From positions 1 to 64,000 of the forward strand of contig NZ_JSAK01000006.1 in assembly GCF_000802965.1 (NCBI RefSeq): a stretch of DNA of 64,000 nucleotides. Direction: 5' to 3'. Positions 49,359-59,055 of the stretch are shown piece by piece; positions within the stretch are counted from its first letter, which is position 1; every line of letters starts with the position of its first letter. The position numbers and the translations under genes are program-made. This DNA is from Pseudomonas fluorescens. GTDB lineage: Bacteria; Pseudomonadota; Gammaproteobacteria; Pseudomonadales; Pseudomonadaceae. The notes under the pieces are model-generated. The model was not told the origin of the DNA, made no database searches, and saw only the letters and a program-made list of their open reading frames with translations.

Positions 49359-50132
49359 ATGACGACTCTTTCGGGCAAGACTGCACTGGTCACCGGTTCC
49401 ACCAGTGGTATCGGCCTGGGCATCGCCCTCAGCCTGGCCAAGGCCGGGGCCAATCTGATCCTCAATGGTTTCGGCGATGCGTCCAAAGTGATTGCCGAAG
49501 TCGAGCAATTCGGCGGCAAGGTCGGCCATCACCCGGCCGACGTCAGCGATCCGGCGCAGATCGCCGACATGATCGCCTACGCCGAGCGTGAGTTCGGTGG
49601 TGTCGACATTCTGGTCAACAACGCCGGCATCCAGCACGTGGCACCGGTGGACGAGTTTCCGGTGGAACGCTGGGATTCGATCATCGCCATCAATTTGTCG
49701 TCGGTGTTTCACGGCACCCGCCTGAGCCTGCCGGGCATGCGCGCCAAGGGCTGGGGCCGGGTGATCAATATTGCTTCGGTGCATGGTTTGGTTGGTTCGG
49801 TGGGCAAAGCGGCTTATGTCGCGGCCAAGCATGGGGTGATTGGCTTGACCAAAGTGGTCGCCCTGGAAACCGCTACCACCAACGTCACTTGCAATGCGAT
49901 TTGCCCAGGTTGGGTGCTGACGCCGTTGGTGCAAAAGCAGATCGACGATCGCGCCGCCACCGGCATTGATCCGCAGCAGGCGCAGCATGATTTGCTGGCC
50001 GAAAAGCAGCCGTCGCTGGAGTTCGTGACGCCACCGCAATTGGGTGAACTGGTGCTGTTCCTGTGCAGCGAAGCCGGTAGCCAGGTGCGTGGCGCGGCGT
50101 GGAATATTGATGGCGGGTGGCTGGCGCAGTAA
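49359..50132 (+). CDS. 3-hydroxybutyrate dehydrogenase
   Basis: 257-aa NAD-dependent short-chain dehydrogenase that oxidises (R)-3-hydroxybutyrate to acetoacetate. The cofactor motif TGSTSGIGLGIA, NNAGIQHV, the catalytic Ser in NIASVHGLVGS and Tyr-x3-Lys (AYVAAKHG) are all present, and the His/Gln substrate residues in AGIQHVAPVDEF and VHGLVGS are typical of BdhA. GAGG precedes the ATG. Second gene of the sigma-54 operon. Confidence 0.93.
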   Translation: MTTLSGKTALVTGSTSGIGLGIALSLAKAGANLILNGFGDASKVIAEVEQFGGKVGHHPADVSDPAQIADMIAYAEREFGGVDILVNNAGIQHVAPVDEFPVERWDSIIAINLSSVFHGTRLSLPGMRAKGWGRVINIASVHGLVGSVGKAAYVAAKHGVIGLTKVVALETATTNVTCNAICPGWVLTPLVQKQIDDRAATGIDPQQAQHDLLAEKQPSLEFVTPPQLGELVLFLCSEAGSQVRGAAWNIDGGWLAQ

Positions 50133-50145
50133 TTCACCGCGTTCC

Positions 50146-50269
50146 CTGTGGCGAGGGAGCTTGCTCCCGCTGGGTGGCGAAGCCGCCCCAAGAGGTTCCC
50201 AGCCACAACCCGCTGCCTGCATTTGCGACTGCTGCGCAGCCGAGCGGGAGCAAGCTCCCTCGCCACAAC
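50146..50269. repeat. REPIN (GTGGCGAGGGAGC family)
   Basis: Inverted pair GTGGCGAGGGAGCTTGCTCC ... GAGCAAGCTCCCTCGCCAC with an imperfect inner stem, between the dehydrogenase and the CoA ligase. Confidence 0.9.
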
Positions 50270-50319
50270 AGCGTGCTCGACCATAGCCTTGTGCCTACAA
50301 AAGAACAAAGAGGCAGACC

Positions 50320-52275
50320 ATGTCCGACATCCTTTGGCAACCCACCGCCGAGCGAATCAGCAAAACCCGCATGGAGGCCTTTCGGCGCTTCATCAATCAG
50401 CGTCACCACCTGACTATCGACGACTACCCCGCCCTGCACCAATGGTCCATCGACCAGCGCCCGGACTTCTGGCAGGCCATCGTCGATTTCTTTGACATAC
50501 GCTTTCATCAGCAACCCGACGCGGTGCTCGTGGAAGGCCCGCAGATGCCAAGCGCCCAGTGGTTTCCAGGCGCGACCCTGAACTTCGCGGAACACCTGCT
50601 AAGCCGACGCGACGATGCCGTGGCGGTAATCGCCGTGAGCGAAAACGGTCAGCGCGAACAGCTGACCTGGGCCGAACTGGCCGAGCATATCGCCGGTTTT
50701 CAGAACGGCTTGATTGCCGCCGGTGTCGGACTCGGCGACCGCGTGGCCGCATGCATGCCCAACACTTGGCAGACCCTGGTGGCGATGCTGGCGACCACCA
50801 GCCTTGGGGCGATCTGGTCCTGTTCTTCGCCGGACTTCGGCACCCAAGGCGTGATCGACCGTTTCGGCCAGATCGAACCGAAAGTGCTGATCACCTGCGC
50901 CGGCTACCGTTATGCCGGTAAGGAAATCGACCAAACGATCAAGGTCAACGAAATTCTCGAACGCCTGCCTTCGTTGCAACAGCTGGTCATCGTGCCGTAC
51001 GCACGGCCCGAAACGCACATCGAAAACTTCCACACCCAGGCCAACGTCACGCTGTGGGACGACTTTTATGTCCCCGGCGGCGAGCCGGATTTCGTCCCGG
51101 TGCCGTTCGCCCATCCGCTGTACATCCTCTATTCCAGCGGCACCACCGGCGTGCCTAAATGCATCATCCACAGCACCGGCGGTACGCTGTTGCAACACGT
51201 CAAGGAACACGGCTTGCATTCGGACCTCGGCCCCGGCGAGCGTCTGTTTTACTACACCACGTGCGGCTGGATGATGTGGAACTGGCTGGTCTCGGCCCTC
51301 GCGGTGGGCAGTGCGGTGGTGCTGTACGACGGTTCGCCGTTCCAACCCGATCCGGAACGCTTGATCGACCTGATCGACGACGAGCGCATCAGCGTGTTCG
51401 GCACCAGCCCCAAGTACCTCGCCACACTTGAAAGCAGCGGCGTGAAACCCAAGCAAAGTCACGACTTGAGCAGCCTGAAAACCTTGCTCTGCACCGGTTC
51501 CGCGCTATCGCCGCAAAGTTACGATTACGTTTATCGCGACCTCAAGGCTGATGTGTGCCTGGCCTCGATGTCCGGCGGCACCGATATCGTCTCCTGCTTC
51601 GTCAACGGCAACCCTATGTCGCCAGTACGTCGCGGTGAAAACATGGGCAAGAGCCTGGGCATGGCCGTCGAAGTGTGGAACGACGCGGGTCAACCGGTGA
51701 TGGGTGAAAAAGGCGAATTGGTGTGCGCCCGGCACTTCCCGGCGATGCCCATTGGCCTGTGGAACGACCCTGACGGCGACAAGCTGCGGGCCTCGTATTT
51801 CAGCCAGTTTCCCGGCGTCTGGGCGCAAGGGGATTACGCCGAACAGTTGCCCCACGGCGGGATGATGATCCACGGTCGCTCTGATGCAGTGCTCAATCCC
51901 GGCGGCGTGCGCATCGGCACGGCGGAAATCTATCGTCAGGTGGAAAAAGTCCCGCAGGTACTCGACAGCGTCGCCATCGGCCAGCAATGGCTGGACGACG
52001 TTCGAGTGGTGCTGTTCGTGCGCTTGCGCGATGGCGTTGAACTGGATGAAGCGCTGCAACAGCAGATTCGCCAGGTCATCCGCGCCAACACCACGCCGAG
52101 GCATGTGCCGGCGAAGATCGTCCCGGTCACCGACATTCCCCGGACCATCAGCGGCAAAGTCGTCGAATTGGCGGTGCGCAATGTGGTACACGGGCAGAAG
52201 GTGAAAAACACCGATGCGCTTGCCAACCCAGAAGCGCTTGAGCAATTCCGCAACCGCCCCGAACTCAAGACTTGA
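50320..52275 (+). CDS. Acetoacetate-CoA ligase (acetoacetyl-CoA synthetase)
   Basis: 651-aa member of the ANL adenylating superfamily; activates acetoacetate to acetoacetyl-CoA with ATP. The P-loop motif YSSGTTGVPKCIIHSTGG, the GGTDIVSCFVNGNP motif, and the C-terminal GRSDAVLNPGGVRIGTAEIYR hinge and RTISGKVVE lysine are complete. The N-terminal MSDILWQPTAERISKTRMEA is typical of this enzyme. GAGG precedes the ATG. It follows the dehydrogenase after a REPIN and completes the 3-hydroxybutyrate pathway; a thiolase would be needed elsewhere. Confidence 0.93.
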   Translation: MSDILWQPTAERISKTRMEAFRRFINQRHHLTIDDYPALHQWSIDQRPDFWQAIVDFFDIRFHQQPDAVLVEGPQMPSAQWFPGATLNFAEHLLSRRDDAVAVIAVSENGQREQLTWAELAEHIAGFQNGLIAAGVGLGDRVAACMPNTWQTLVAMLATTSLGAIWSCSSPDFGTQGVIDRFGQIEPKVLITCAGYRYAGKEIDQTIKVNEILERLPSLQQLVIVPYARPETHIENFHTQANVTLWDDFYVPGGEPDFVPVPFAHPLYILYSSGTTGVPKCIIHSTGGTLLQHVKEHGLHSDLGPGERLFYYTTCGWMMWNWLVSALAVGSAVVLYDGSPFQPDPERLIDLIDDERISVFGTSPKYLATLESSGVKPKQSHDLSSLKTLLCTGSALSPQSYDYVYRDLKADVCLASMSGGTDIVSCFVNGNPMSPVRRGENMGKSLGMAVEVWNDAGQPVMGEKGELVCARHFPAMPIGLWNDPDGDKLRASYFSQFPGVWAQGDYAEQLPHGGMMIHGRSDAVLNPGGVRIGTAEIYRQVEKVPQVLDSVAIGQQWLDDVRVVLFVRLRDGVELDEALQQQIRQVIRANTTPRHVPAKIVPVTDIPRTISGKVVELAVRNVVHGQKVKNTDALANPEALEQFRNRPELKT

Positions 52276-52283
52276 AATACCCC

Positions 52284-52372
52284 CCTGTAGGAGCTGCCGC
52301 AGGCTGCGATCTTTTGATCTTGCTTCTTAAAATCAACGTCAAAAGATCGCAGCCTGCGGCAGCTCCTACAGA
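52284..52372. repeat. REPIN (GATCGCAGCC family)
   Basis: Inverted pair directly after the ligase gene; near-perfect arms. Confidence 0.9.
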
Positions 52373-52403
52373 GTTACGCTACCCCCCAGCATCACTCTCA
52401 TAC

Positions 52404-52482
52404 CTGTGGCGAGGGAGCTTGCTCCCGCTGGGCTGCGTAGCGGCCCCAAAAGATCGCAGCCCGCGGCAGCTTCTACAGGGGG
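52404..52482. repeat. Chimeric REP element
   Basis: The left part is the GTGGCGAGGGAGCTTGCTCC family; the right part is AGATCGCAGCCCGCGGCAGC of the other family. The two halves cannot form a normal REPIN stem together. Confidence 0.75.
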
Positions 52483-52489
52483 TTTTGTG

Positions 52490-53580
52490 TCAATCCATCA
52501 GTCCCCATTCACCGGGCGATGCCTCGGTATGCAACTTCAGGCGCAAGCGCAAGTTGTTGACCGAATCCGCATGCTTCAGCGCTTCTTGCTCATCAATCGC
52601 CCCTTCCAGCACCAGCGCATACAACGCAGCATCAAACGTCTGCATCCCCAGCGCCGCCGACTTTTCCATCACCCCTTTGAGGTCCGAAAACTCATTACGC
52701 CGGATCAGATCGCCAATGGTCGGCGTCCCCAACATCACCTCCACCGCCACCCGCCGTTGACCATCACGGGTGCGTACCAAGCGCTGGGAAACGAAGGCCT
52801 TGAGGTTGTTGCCCAGATCATTGAGCAGTTGCCCCCGGCGCTCTTCGGGGAAGAAGTTGATAATGCGATCCAGCGCCTGATTGGCGTTGTGGGCATGCAG
52901 CGTTGAAAGCACCAAGTGCCCGGAATCGGCAAAAGCCAGTGCGTGCTCCATGGTTTCGCGGTCGCGGATTTCGCCGATCAGCACCACATCCGGCGCCTGG
53001 CGCAGGGTGTTTTTCAACGCTGCATGAAAACTGCGGGTATCGACGCCGACCTCGCGCTGATTGATGATCGATTTTTTGTGCCGGTGGATGTACTCGATCG
53101 GGTCCTCAATGGTGACGATGTGCCCATGGCTTTGGCGATTGCGATAATCGATCAACGCCGCCAAAGAGGTCGACTTGCCCGAATCGGTGGCACCGACGAA
53201 CAGCATCAGGCCTTGCCTTAACATCACCGTTTCAAGCAGTACTGAGGGCAACTTGAGGTCTCGAAGCGTGGAATGTCGAGTTTGACGTTGCGCACCACCA
53301 TCGACACATCGTTACGCTGTTTGAAAATATTGACCCGAAAACGGCCGATGCCCGGCAGAGAGATCGCCAGGTTCATCTCCAGTTCCCGATCGAACTCCAG
53401 CCGCTGTTCGGCGTCCATGATGGACGCGGCCATCGCCGCAATTTGCCCCGGTTCGAACGGCCGGTCGGTCAAGGGTGTGAGAACGCCGTCGAACCGCGCG
53501 CTGGGTGGCGCACCCGTAGACAGATACAAATCGGAGCCATCCTGGCTGGCCAGGCGTCTTAACAACGCATCGATTTCCAT
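52490..53580 (-). pseudogene. pilU: PilU-like type IV pilus retraction ATPase, frameshifted
   Basis: Homologue of PilT/PilU, the hexameric ATPase for pilus retraction, split by a one-base deletion. The first part (start 53580, MEIDALLRRLASQDGSDLYL) runs to RFET and then leaves frame; the second resumes at LPSVLLETVMLRQG. Restoring one G after about 53256 (GAGGTCTC to GAGGGTCTC) would give the family sequence RFETLKLPSVLLE. Beyond it the Walker A is GATDSGKST (usually GATGSGKST), and the Asp box, Walker B (VVLIGEIRD) and His box (STLHAHNANQALDRI) are intact. The rest shows no decay, so a sequencing error or recent mutation are both possible. Confidence 0.85.
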
Positions 53581-53698
53581 GGCAAAAAACACCTGCGAAG
53601 CATTCAATGAGAAAATGACCCGAAGCGGGTCATCCAGCGTCTACCGCTCAGCAAGCATAGTTGACGCCGCCACACCGACTTAAGTGCAGGACACCTTG

Positions 53699-56236
53699 AT
53701 GAACGCATCACCGACCGGCAGCGATGCCCAGGCCTTGATAGCCAGACTGGACTGGGCGAGCAGTCCGCTGGGCGCTGCCAGTCACTGGCCGCAGAGCCTG
53801 CGCACGGCCGTGGACATCGTGATTCATTCGCCGATGCCCATGTTGTTGCTGTGGGGGCCAGAGCTGACGCAGATCTACAACGACGGCTTCGCCTTGCTGG
53901 CCGGCAACAAGCATCCGCATGCTTTCGGACAGCCAACGCACCTGATTTGGCCTGAGTTAAAAGACTTTACCGACCCGATTTACAGCGCCGTCCTACAAGG
54001 CCAGGTGCGAACCTACAGCGAACAGCGCTTCAGCCTGCAACGGGATGGTGAGGATTCCGACTTCTGGCTCGACCTTACCTACAGCCCCATCCGCGACGAA
54101 AACGCCGAAGTCGCCGGGATTCTGGTCACCGCCATCGAAACCAACGAGCGCCGGCGCATCGCCCTCGAACTGGAACAGCGCTCCGCCGCCAGCCTCAAGG
54201 CCCAGCAAGAAACCGAAGAACGCCTGCAACTGGCGCTCGCGGCCACCGACGCGGTCGGCACCTGGGACTGGGACATCAGTGAAGACCGCTTCATCGCCGA
54301 CGCTCATTTCGCCCAATTGCACGGCGTCGAACCAACCCTCTCCGGCCAGTTGCCGATCAGCGAATACCTGCACGGCGTCCACCCCGAAGACCGCACCCTG
54401 ATCGCCCGCAGCATCAAGCACTGCATCACTCACGGCACCGAATACGCCGAGGAATATCGCCTGCTGCAACCCGATGGCCAATTGCGCTGGGTGTTTGCCC
54501 GAGGCCGTTGCTACAAGGATCACCATGGCCGGCCGATCCGCTTCCTCGGCGCCGCCCTCGACCTGACTGATCGCAAGAACACCGAACAGGCCCTGCGCCA
54601 GAGCCAGACCGAGCTGCAACTGATCATCAACGCCATGCCGATCCTGATCAGCTACGTCGACCGCGAGGAACGCTTTCGCCTGAACAACGCCGCGTATCTG
54701 GACTGGTACGGCTTGACGCCCCAGGAACTGTTTGGCCGGACAATTCGCGAGGTCTTGGGTGATGAGGCCTACGCCCTGCGCGCCGAGTACATCGCCGAAG
54801 CGCTGTCCGGCAAAACCTGCTGCTTCAGCATCAGCACCCCACACCGTGATGGCAGCCTCCGTCAGGCATTGATGAACTACCTGCCACGCCACGGCGCAGA
54901 CGGCGCGGTGAATGGCTTCTACATTTTCGTGATCGATGAAACCGAGCGTAAACAGACCGAAGAAGCCCTGCGCAACCTCAACGAAACCCTCGAAGAACGC
55001 GTGAGCGCCCGCACCCGTCAGTTGGCCGAGGCCAATGAAAAACTGCTCAGCGAGATGTTCGAGCGTGAACGCGCCGAAGAAGCCTTGCGGCATGCGCAGA
55101 AGATGGAAGCGGTCGGCCAGCTCACCGGCGGCATCGCCCATGACTTCAACAACATGCTCACCGGGATCATCGGCAGTCTGGACCTGATGCAGCGCTACAT
55201 TGCCGATGGCCGCGCCGCCGAAATCGCCCGGTTCACCGAAGCGGCAGTGTCCTCGGCCAACCGGGCTGCCGCCCTCACCCATCGCCTGTTGGCGTTCTCC
55301 AGGCGTCAATCGCTGGATCGCAAACCGCTGAACGCCAACGACTTGATCCACTCCCTGGAAGACTTGCTCAGCCGCACCAAGGGCGACCACATCGAACTCA
55401 AGCTGCAACTGACCCAAGACGTCTGGCTGGTCAGCACCGACGTCAGTCAGTTGGAAAACGCCCTGCTCAACCTGGTGATCAACGCCCGGGACGCTATGCC
55501 CGATGGCGGCCAGTTGTGCATCGAGACCGCGAACGTGTACCTGGACGGCAGTGATATCACCACCCTGGAACCGGTCAAGGCTGGCGATTACCTGATGATC
55601 GCCGTCAGCGACAACGGCACCGGCATGACGCCCAAGGTATTGGCCAAAGCGTTTGATCCGTTCTTCACCACCAAACCCATCGGCCAGGGTACCGGGCTCG
55701 GGTTGTCGATGATCTACGGCTTTGCCCAGCAATCCGGCGGCCACGTGACCCTGTTCAGCATGCCCGGCCAGGGCACCAGCGTGCGTTTGTACCTGCCGCG
55801 GCTGTACGGATTGGAATTGGAAGATGTGCTGTCGCCCGTGATCAGTGAGGCGCCGTCGGCGATTGCCGGCGAAACCGTGGTGCTGGTGGAAGACGATCCA
55901 GCGGTGCGCATGCTGGTGTTCGATCTGCTCAAGGAGCTGGGTTATCACGCCTATGAAGCCGAAGATGCGAAGGCCGCCCTGCCGTTGCTCGAATCCGATT
56001 TGCGCGTGGACCTGCTGGTCACCGATGTCGGGCTGCCGGGCATGAATGGTCGGCAACTGGCAGAGATTGCCCGGCAGCATCGCCCTGAACTGAAAGTGCT
56101 GTTCATGACCGGTTATGCGGAAAAAGCTGCCGAGCGTCAGGGCTTTCTCGAAGATGGCATGGACATGGTGGCCAAACCATTTTCCATTGATCTGTTGGCC
56201 AACAAGATTCGCACGATGATCGGCCAACCCGAGTGA
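53699..56236 (+). CDS. Hybrid sensor histidine kinase/response regulator with several PAS domains
   Basis: 845-aa cytosolic-looking sensor without membrane helices. PAS-like domains lie at about 30-160, 180-305 (a PAC end [19 protein letters not shown]) and 310-425, followed by a coiled coil. The phospho-acceptor His481 is in [21 protein letters not shown]1 and G2 boxes follow ([32 protein letters not shown]). A C-terminal receiver has Asp776 ([13 protein letters not shown]). The ligand and output are unknown; no partner regulator is adjacent. I use the ATG at 53699 with CAGGA upstream rather than the GTG at 53684. Confidence 0.9.
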   Translation: MNASPTGSDAQALIARLDWASSPLGAASHWPQSLRTAVDIVIHSPMPMLLLWGPELTQIYNDGFALLAGNKHPHAFGQPTHLIWPELKDFTDPIYSAVLQGQVRTYSEQRFSLQRDGEDSDFWLDLTYSPIRDENAEVAGILVTAIETNERRRIALELEQRSAASLKAQQETEERLQLALAATDAVGTWDWDISEDRFIADAHFAQLHGVEPTLSGQLPISEYLHGVHPEDRTLIARSIKHCITHGTEYAEEYRLLQPDGQLRWVFARGRCYKDHHGRPIRFLGAALDLTDRKNTEQALRQSQTELQLIINAMPILISYVDREERFRLNNAAYLDWYGLTPQELFGRTIREVLGDEAYALRAEYIAEALSGKTCCFSISTPHRDGSLRQALMNYLPRHGADGAVNGFYIFVIDETERKQTEEALRNLNETLEERVSARTRQLAEANEKLLSEMFERERAEEALRHAQKMEAVGQLTGGIAHDFNNMLTGIIGSLDLMQRYIADGRAAEIARFTEAAVSSANRAAALTHRLLAFSRRQSLDRKPLNANDLIHSLEDLLSRTKGDHIELKLQLTQDVWLVSTDVSQLENALLNLVINARDAMPDGGQLCIETANVYLDGSDITTLEPVKAGDYLMIAVSDNGTGMTPKVLAKAFDPFFTTKPIGQGTGLGLSMIYGFAQQSGGHVTLFSMPGQGTSVRLYLPRLYGLELEDVLSPVISEAPSAIAGETVVLVEDDPAVRMLVFDLLKELGYHAYEAEDAKAALPLLESDLRVDLLVTDVGLPGMNGRQLAEIARQHRPELKVLFMTGYAEKAAERQGFLEDGMDMVAKPFSIDLLANKIRTMIGQPE

Positions 56237-56290
56237 GTTAAGGCATAATCGCGCGCCCCGCTGTCACCACCGTTGCAAGGTAATTACTCC

Positions 56291-56566
56291 ATGAAAGCTC
56301 AAGCCCGCCATATCCTGGTGAAAACCTCGGAAGTAGCCGAGCAGCTCAAACAACGCATCGCCAAGGGTGAAGCGTTTGATGTGCTGGCCAAGAAGTATTC
56401 CACCTGCCCGTCCGGCAAGCGTGGCGGCGACTTGGGTGAAGTGCGGCCAGGGCAGATGGTCGGCGCAATCGATGCGGTGATTTTCAAGAAACCGCTGCGG
56501 GTGGTGCATGGGCCGATCAAGAGCAAGTTCGGGTATCACCTGGTGCAGGTGTTTTACCGGGACTAA
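56291..56566 (+). CDS. Second parvulin-type peptidyl-prolyl isomerase
   Basis: 91-aa single-domain parvulin: MKAQARHILVKTSEVAEQL, CPSGKRGGDLGEVRPGQMVGAID and IKSKFGYHLVQVFYRD. More basic than the copy at 40213 and only moderately similar to it, so the two are old paralogues. Cytosolic folding helper. AAGG lies upstream of the ATG. Monocistronic, followed by a long REPIN. Confidence 0.93.
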   Translation: MKAQARHILVKTSEVAEQLKQRIAKGEAFDVLAKKYSTCPSGKRGGDLGEVRPGQMVGAIDAVIFKKPLRVVHGPIKSKFGYHLVQVFYRD

Positions 56567-56581
56567 CTTGCTTCATGGCCT

Positions 56582-56719
56582 CTGTGGCGAGGGAGCTTGC
56601 TCCCGCTCGACTGCGCAGCAGTCGCAAACCCTGTTCACTCGATGTGCCTGACTAATCGAATCAAGCAGGTTTTGGGGCCGCTTCGCGGCCCAGCGGGAGC
56701 AAGCTCCCTCGCCACAGGG
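56582..56719. repeat. REPIN (GTGGCGAGGGAGC family), long spacer
   Basis: Outer arms GTGGCGAGGGAGCTTGCTCC and GGAGCAAGCTCCCTCGCCAC, each with its own inner stem (CTGCGCAGCAG; GGGCCGCTTCGCGGCCC). Confidence 0.9.
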
Positions 56720-56727
56720 GATCCCTT

Positions 56728-57681
56728 TCAAGGCCTGGGAATCAACGCCCCCGGCACCTGAATCACCCGACTCGCCAACCGATGCCCCGCCTGCGCCGCC
56801 TCGACCGGGCTGCCGCCCTGGAGTCGTGAAGCCAGATACGCCGCACTGAACGAATCCCCCGCCGCCGTGGTGTCTACTACTCGCTCAACCTTCTGCGCCG
56901 GTACTTCAAACGACTCGCCCGCACAACGGATCAGACACGCCTCGGCGCCACGCTTGAGTACCACTTCAGGCGTGCCGATTTGCTCGTAGGCAGCAAATAC
57001 CGCCGCGCAATCCGAGAAATGAAACAGCGCCTGTTCGTCATCGACGGTCAGCAGTGCCAAGTCAACATAAGGCAGTACGCTGCGATAGGCCGCCCGCGCC
57101 TCCTCCACCGAAGCCCACAGCCGAGGCCGGTAGTTGTTGTCGAAGACGATCCGCGCATCGCGTTGTCGGGCTTCGTTCAAGGTTTCCAGTAATTTTTCCC
57201 GGCCCTGCGCACCAAGCACCGCCAGGGTGATGCCGCTGAAATACAGCAAGTCGTAATCCGGCAATGCGGCCAGGATCGGCGCGGCGGACGCAGTGGTGAA
57301 GCAATCGCGGACCGCCGCCTCATTGCGCCAATAGAGAAAACGGCGCTCGCCAGCGGCGTCGGTCTGGATGCAATACAAACCCGGCAAACGACCGGGTAAA
57401 CGCTGGACCATGCCCAGGCCGATGTTTTCCGCGGCCCAGCTCTGGCACATGGCATCGCTGAAGCTGTCGTCACCCAGGGCGGTGACGTAATCCACCGTGC
57501 CGGCGGCGCCGAGTTCGCGGGACAGGTAGACCGCGGTGTTCAAGGTATCGCCGCCGAAACTCTGTTGCAGGCTGCCGTCGGCGCGGTGTTGCAGCTCGAT
57601 CATGCACTCGCCGATCAGGGCGATGCGCGGGGTGTTGGGGCCCAGGGTGCTTATGGTGTTCATGTTGTGGGTCTCTGGCAT
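56728..57681 (-). CDS. PfkB-family sugar kinase, probable 2-dehydro-3-deoxygluconokinase
   Basis: 317-aa ribokinase-like kinase. The N-terminal GECMIELQHRADGSLQQSFGGDTLNTAVYLSRE segment is characteristic of KdgK, and the C-terminal PfkB signature is VDTTAAGDSFSAAYLA with the catalytic Asp in AAGD. KdgK phosphorylates 2-keto-3-deoxygluconate to KDPG, feeding the Entner-Doudoroff pathway. The start is unsure: ATG at 57681 or 57663. It is the last gene of a same-strand set with a PLP dehydratase-like enzyme, an IclR regulator and RidA. Confidence 0.85.
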   Translation of the reverse strand: MPETHNMNTISTLGPNTPRIALIGECMIELQHRADGSLQQSFGGDTLNTAVYLSRELGAAGTVDYVTALGDDSFSDAMCQSWAAENIGLGMVQRLPGRLPGLYCIQTDAAGERRFLYWRNEAAVRDCFTTASAAPILAALPDYDLLYFSGITLAVLGAQGREKLLETLNEARQRDARIVFDNNYRPRLWASVEEARAAYRSVLPYVDLALLTVDDEQALFHFSDCAAVFAAYEQIGTPEVVLKRGAEACLIRCAGESFEVPAQKVERVVDTTAAGDSFSAAYLASRLQGGSPVEAAQAGHRLASRVIQVPGALIPRP

Positions 57682-57703
57682 TTCGCTGTCGTCTTCTCGG
57701 GCC

Positions 57704-57780
57704 TCATCGCTGGCAAGCCAGCTCCCACAGGGATTTTTGAACACTGGAATCCTTGTGGGAGCTGGCTTGCCAGCGATGGG
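57704..57780. repeat. REPIN (CATCGCTGGCAAGCC family)
   Basis: Inverted pair CATCGCTGGCAAGCCAGCTC ... AGCTGGCTTGCCAGCGATG between the kinase and the PLP-enzyme gene. Confidence 0.9.
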
Positions 57781-57798
57781 CTCAACGCGGTCTCAACC

Positions 57799-59016
57799 TT
57801 AGAAACAGGTTTCCATGGTTTCGATGACGTTCAACTGCTCATCCACCAGACACCCCGTGCGCCACTTGTCGAACGTCAGGCACGGGTGCGAAGTGCCGAA
57901 CGAAATGATATCGCCCACGCGCAATTCAACCCCTGCCGCCACGGTCATGAACGCATGCTGGTCCATCACCGCCGTCACCTTGCAGGCGCTCACGTCGTCG
58001 CCCTTGGCCGGCACTACACCGGCCTTGTAACGCAGCAATGGCACCGGCAGGCCGGCGTCGTAAGCCACATCGCGTTTACCCAGGGCAATCACCGCGAAGC
58101 CCGGTTCCGGCATCGACTGCACATGCGCCCAGACTTCGAGTGCCGGACGCAAACCTTCGTGCAAGTCGCTGCGACGGTCGAGCACGCAGCACTGCGCTTC
58201 CTTGTAGATGCCATGGTCGTGGGCCACATAACTGCCGGGACGCAGCACACTGAGGAAACGACCGGCGGCGTTCTGCGCTTCAAACTCTTCGGCAATCAAG
58301 TCGTACCAGGCCGAACCCGAGGCCGTGATGATCGGCTTGGGAATCGCGAACGCGCCGCTGTCCTGCAACTGCACCGCCAGGCGAACCAAAGAACCGGCGA
58401 ACGCGCGGATACCGCTCACCGCGTGATCGCCGTGAATCACGCCTTCATAGCCTTCGATGCCGGTCAGGGCCAGCGCCGGTTGCGCGGCGATGGCCTTGGC
58501 CAGGTCGAGCACTTCCTGCTCGCTGCGGCAACCGCAACGCCCGCCGACCACGCCGTACTCGATCATCACGTTCAAGCGCACGCCACGGGACGCAAAATAA
58601 GCGCCGAGGTCGGCCACGTTGTCCGGATGATCGACCATGCAATGGAAGTCGAACGTCGGGTCGGCCAGCAGGTCGGCGATCAGCGCCATGTTCGGTGTAC
58701 CGACCAGTTGGTTGGCCATCAGCACCCGGCGCACGCCATGGGCATACGCAGCACGGGTTTGCGTGGCGCTGGCCAGGGTAATGCCCCAGGCGCCGGCGTC
58801 CAGTTGCCGACGAAACAGCGCCGGGGTCATGCTGGTCTTGCCGTGCGGCGCGAGTTCGGCGCCGCTGTTGCTGACGAATGCCTGCATCCAGCGAATGTTG
58901 TGCTCCAGCGCTTCGCGATGCAGCACCAGCGCGGGCAAGCTGACGTCGCGGACAAGGCTGGCGCCAGTCTGGGCAAAACCCTTGTCCACGGCAGCCGTGT
59001 TTTCGGCAGTAGTCAT
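57799..59016 (-). CDS. PLP-dependent D-amino-acid dehydratase/deaminase (DSD1/alanine-racemase-like fold)
   Basis: 405-aa enzyme of the fold-type III PLP class that includes eukaryotic-type D-serine dehydratase and D-threonine aldolase. The PLP lysine is Lys60 in LAPHGKTSMTPAL, and the C-terminal zinc pair His377-Pro-Cys379 (GTSHPCLTFDKW) identifies the D-serine dehydratase-like branch. It would eliminate water and ammonia from a beta-hydroxy D-amino acid. Neighbours (KDG kinase, RidA) make D-glucosaminate a candidate substrate, but D-serine or D-threonine are equally compatible by sequence. GAGGAG precedes the ATG. Confidence 0.85.
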   Translation of the reverse strand: MTTAENTAAVDKGFAQTGASLVRDVSLPALVLHREALEHNIRWMQAFVSNSGAELAPHGKTSMTPALFRRQLDAGAWGITLASATQTRAAYAHGVRRVLMANQLVGTPNMALIADLLADPTFDFHCMVDHPDNVADLGAYFASRGVRLNVMIEYGVVGGRCGCRSEQEVLDLAKAIAAQPALALTGIEGYEGVIHGDHAVSGIRAFAGSLVRLAVQLQDSGAFAIPKPIITASGSAWYDLIAEEFEAQNAAGRFLSVLRPGSYVAHDHGIYKEAQCCVLDRRSDLHEGLRPALEVWAHVQSMPEPGFAVIALGKRDVAYDAGLPVPLLRYKAGVVPAKGDDVSACKVTAVMDQHAFMTVAAGVELRVGDIISFGTSHPCLTFDKWRTGCLVDEQLNVIETMETCF

Positions 59017-59055
59017 GGTCGAACTCCTCACGTTCGCGGCCGCAAGCAGCCGCTG

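Noticed and set aside
53993..56227. 744-codon minus-strand frame opposite the hybrid kinase
   Set aside because: Low-complexity, His/Gln/Gly-rich translation typical of antisense frames; the kinase on the plus strand has all domains.
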